A stretch of 13,278 nucleotides of DNA from Deltaproteobacteria bacterium RIFCSPHIGHO2_02_FULL_40_11 (GTDB taxonomy: Bacteria > Bdellovibrionota > JACOXK01 > 2-02-FULL-40-11): the NCBI GenBank assembly GCA_001798105.1, contig MGRI01000095.1, positions 3,542 through 16,819 on the forward strand, given 5' to 3'. Both the position numbers and the translations under genes were made by a program. The notes below the pieces were generated by a model, which was given only the letters and a program-made list of their open reading frames with translations, was not told the origin of the DNA and searched no databases. This document shows, piece by piece, positions 12,916 through 13,278 of the stretch. Position 1 is the stretch's first letter, and every line of letters starts with the position of its first letter.

Positions 12916-13278
12916 CTAAAACTTCCGTATTAGCTTTTCCAATAAATCTGTCGCCTGCGTAGGGTTTAGATCTTCTGTTTTTATTTTTTCTCTCAAATTC
13001 AATAAGGCCTTTAGGGCATCGTACACGGCATGTTTTTTTGCTTTTTTTACAATTAATTTTAAATCACATTCTTTTTTATCTAAAATGAATAAAACATTTT
13101 GGGCGTCAAATGTAGATTTTCCCCATTTAAATGCGTTCAAACGATCAATCACCAAATCTTCTGCTGAAATAATTCGAATGGGAATATTTTGATATATTAT
13201 TTCCTTAAATTTTTCTTCTGCCGAAAGCTGACTGGCAGGAAATTCAATAACCAGCTCAAAGGGTTCATGAATAAACAA
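12916..13278 (-). CDS. Nucleotidyltransferase-like protein (AbiEii/DUF6036 type?), partial
   Basis: C-terminal 120 residues of a protein whose start lies beyond the right edge; the first visible codon is TTG, read here as an internal leucine. The pattern IIYQNIPIRIISAEDLVIDRL with the following AFKWGKSTFDAQNVLFIL resembles the second half of minimal nucleotidyltransferase-fold proteins of the AbiEii/DUF6036 kind, where an 'SxEDL...DRL' element follows the catalytic strands. The Gly-Ser and Asp-x-Asp catalytic motifs would be upstream and cannot be checked. The tail is Lys- and Leu-rich and helical. Such proteins occur both as toxins and as solitary genes; with no partner visible, I make no toxin claim. 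It ends 53 bases before the GHMP kinase gene on the same strand. Confidence 0.4.
   Translation of the reverse strand: MFIHEPFELVIEFPASQLSAEEKFKEIIYQNIPIRIISAEDLVIDRLNAFKWGKSTFDAQNVLFILDKKECDLKLIVKKAKKHAVYDALKALLNLREKIKTEDLNPTQATDLLEKLIRKF

Noticed and set aside
1..13278. CRISPR array, insertion sequence, defence or biosynthetic island
   Set aside because: No spaced direct repeats, no transposase or Cas-like protein, and most genes are housekeeping; the possible accessory genes (ATPase, exported protein, nucleotidyltransferase-like fragment) stand alone.

Overview
The window looks like ordinary chromosome from an uncultured, AT-rich Gram-negative bacterium. It carries a clustered heme branch (hemE-hemN-hemH-hemY), a zinc-free L33, a tRNA with an encoded CCA end, and intergenic palindromes of REP type. 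The lineage cannot be fixed from the sequence. A member of the former Deltaproteobacteria / Bdellovibrionota area is my best guess; Chlamydiae-like bacteria also have NTT transporters and hemE/hemN/hemG clusters. I see no insertion sequence, prophage, CRISPR array or integrase. There is no gene-free stretch longer than 300 bases; the longest gaps are 5202-5383 and 5954-6112, and both hold palindromes and promoters.

Layout. 1-614 (minus) is the N-terminal two thirds of an aldo/keto reductase running off the left edge. It diverges from a 12-helix membrane protein of the ATP/ADP translocase (NTT/TLC) type at 680-1909 (plus). The two promoters share a palindromic -35 region. Facing the transporter, and overlapping its stop codon, is a minus-strand unit tRNA-Val(CAC)-rpmG-rpmB. 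Upstream of this lies a stand-alone DUF4143-type AAA+ ATPase gene (2534-3757) with a strong promoter, nested inverted repeats and an apparently leaderless start. Next come two overlapping deoxynucleoside kinase genes (dgk-like, then dck-like). A block of palindromes follows, around a small exported protein of unknown function. A LysR-type regulator at 6113-7030 is divergent from that gene.

The right half is a minus-strand heme operon with every gene overlapping the next: hemE (11711) to hemN to hemH to hemY (7015). It converts uroporphyrinogen III to protoheme. Upstream are a galactokinase-like GHMP kinase and the C-terminal part of a nucleotidyltransferase-like protein cut by the right edge.

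Two themes cross the window. First, salvage: an NTT-like carrier and a dGK/dCK pair lie within 3.5 kb, which would fit uptake and rephosphorylation of nucleosides or nucleotides, though this is inference. Second, start signals: first genes of transcription units mostly lack a Shine-Dalgarno sequence and have a sigma-70-like promoter whose predicted start site falls 0 to about 8 bases before the start codon. In contrast, dck and the exported protein gene have good Shine-Dalgarno sites. This suggests common leaderless or near-leaderless transcription in this organism.
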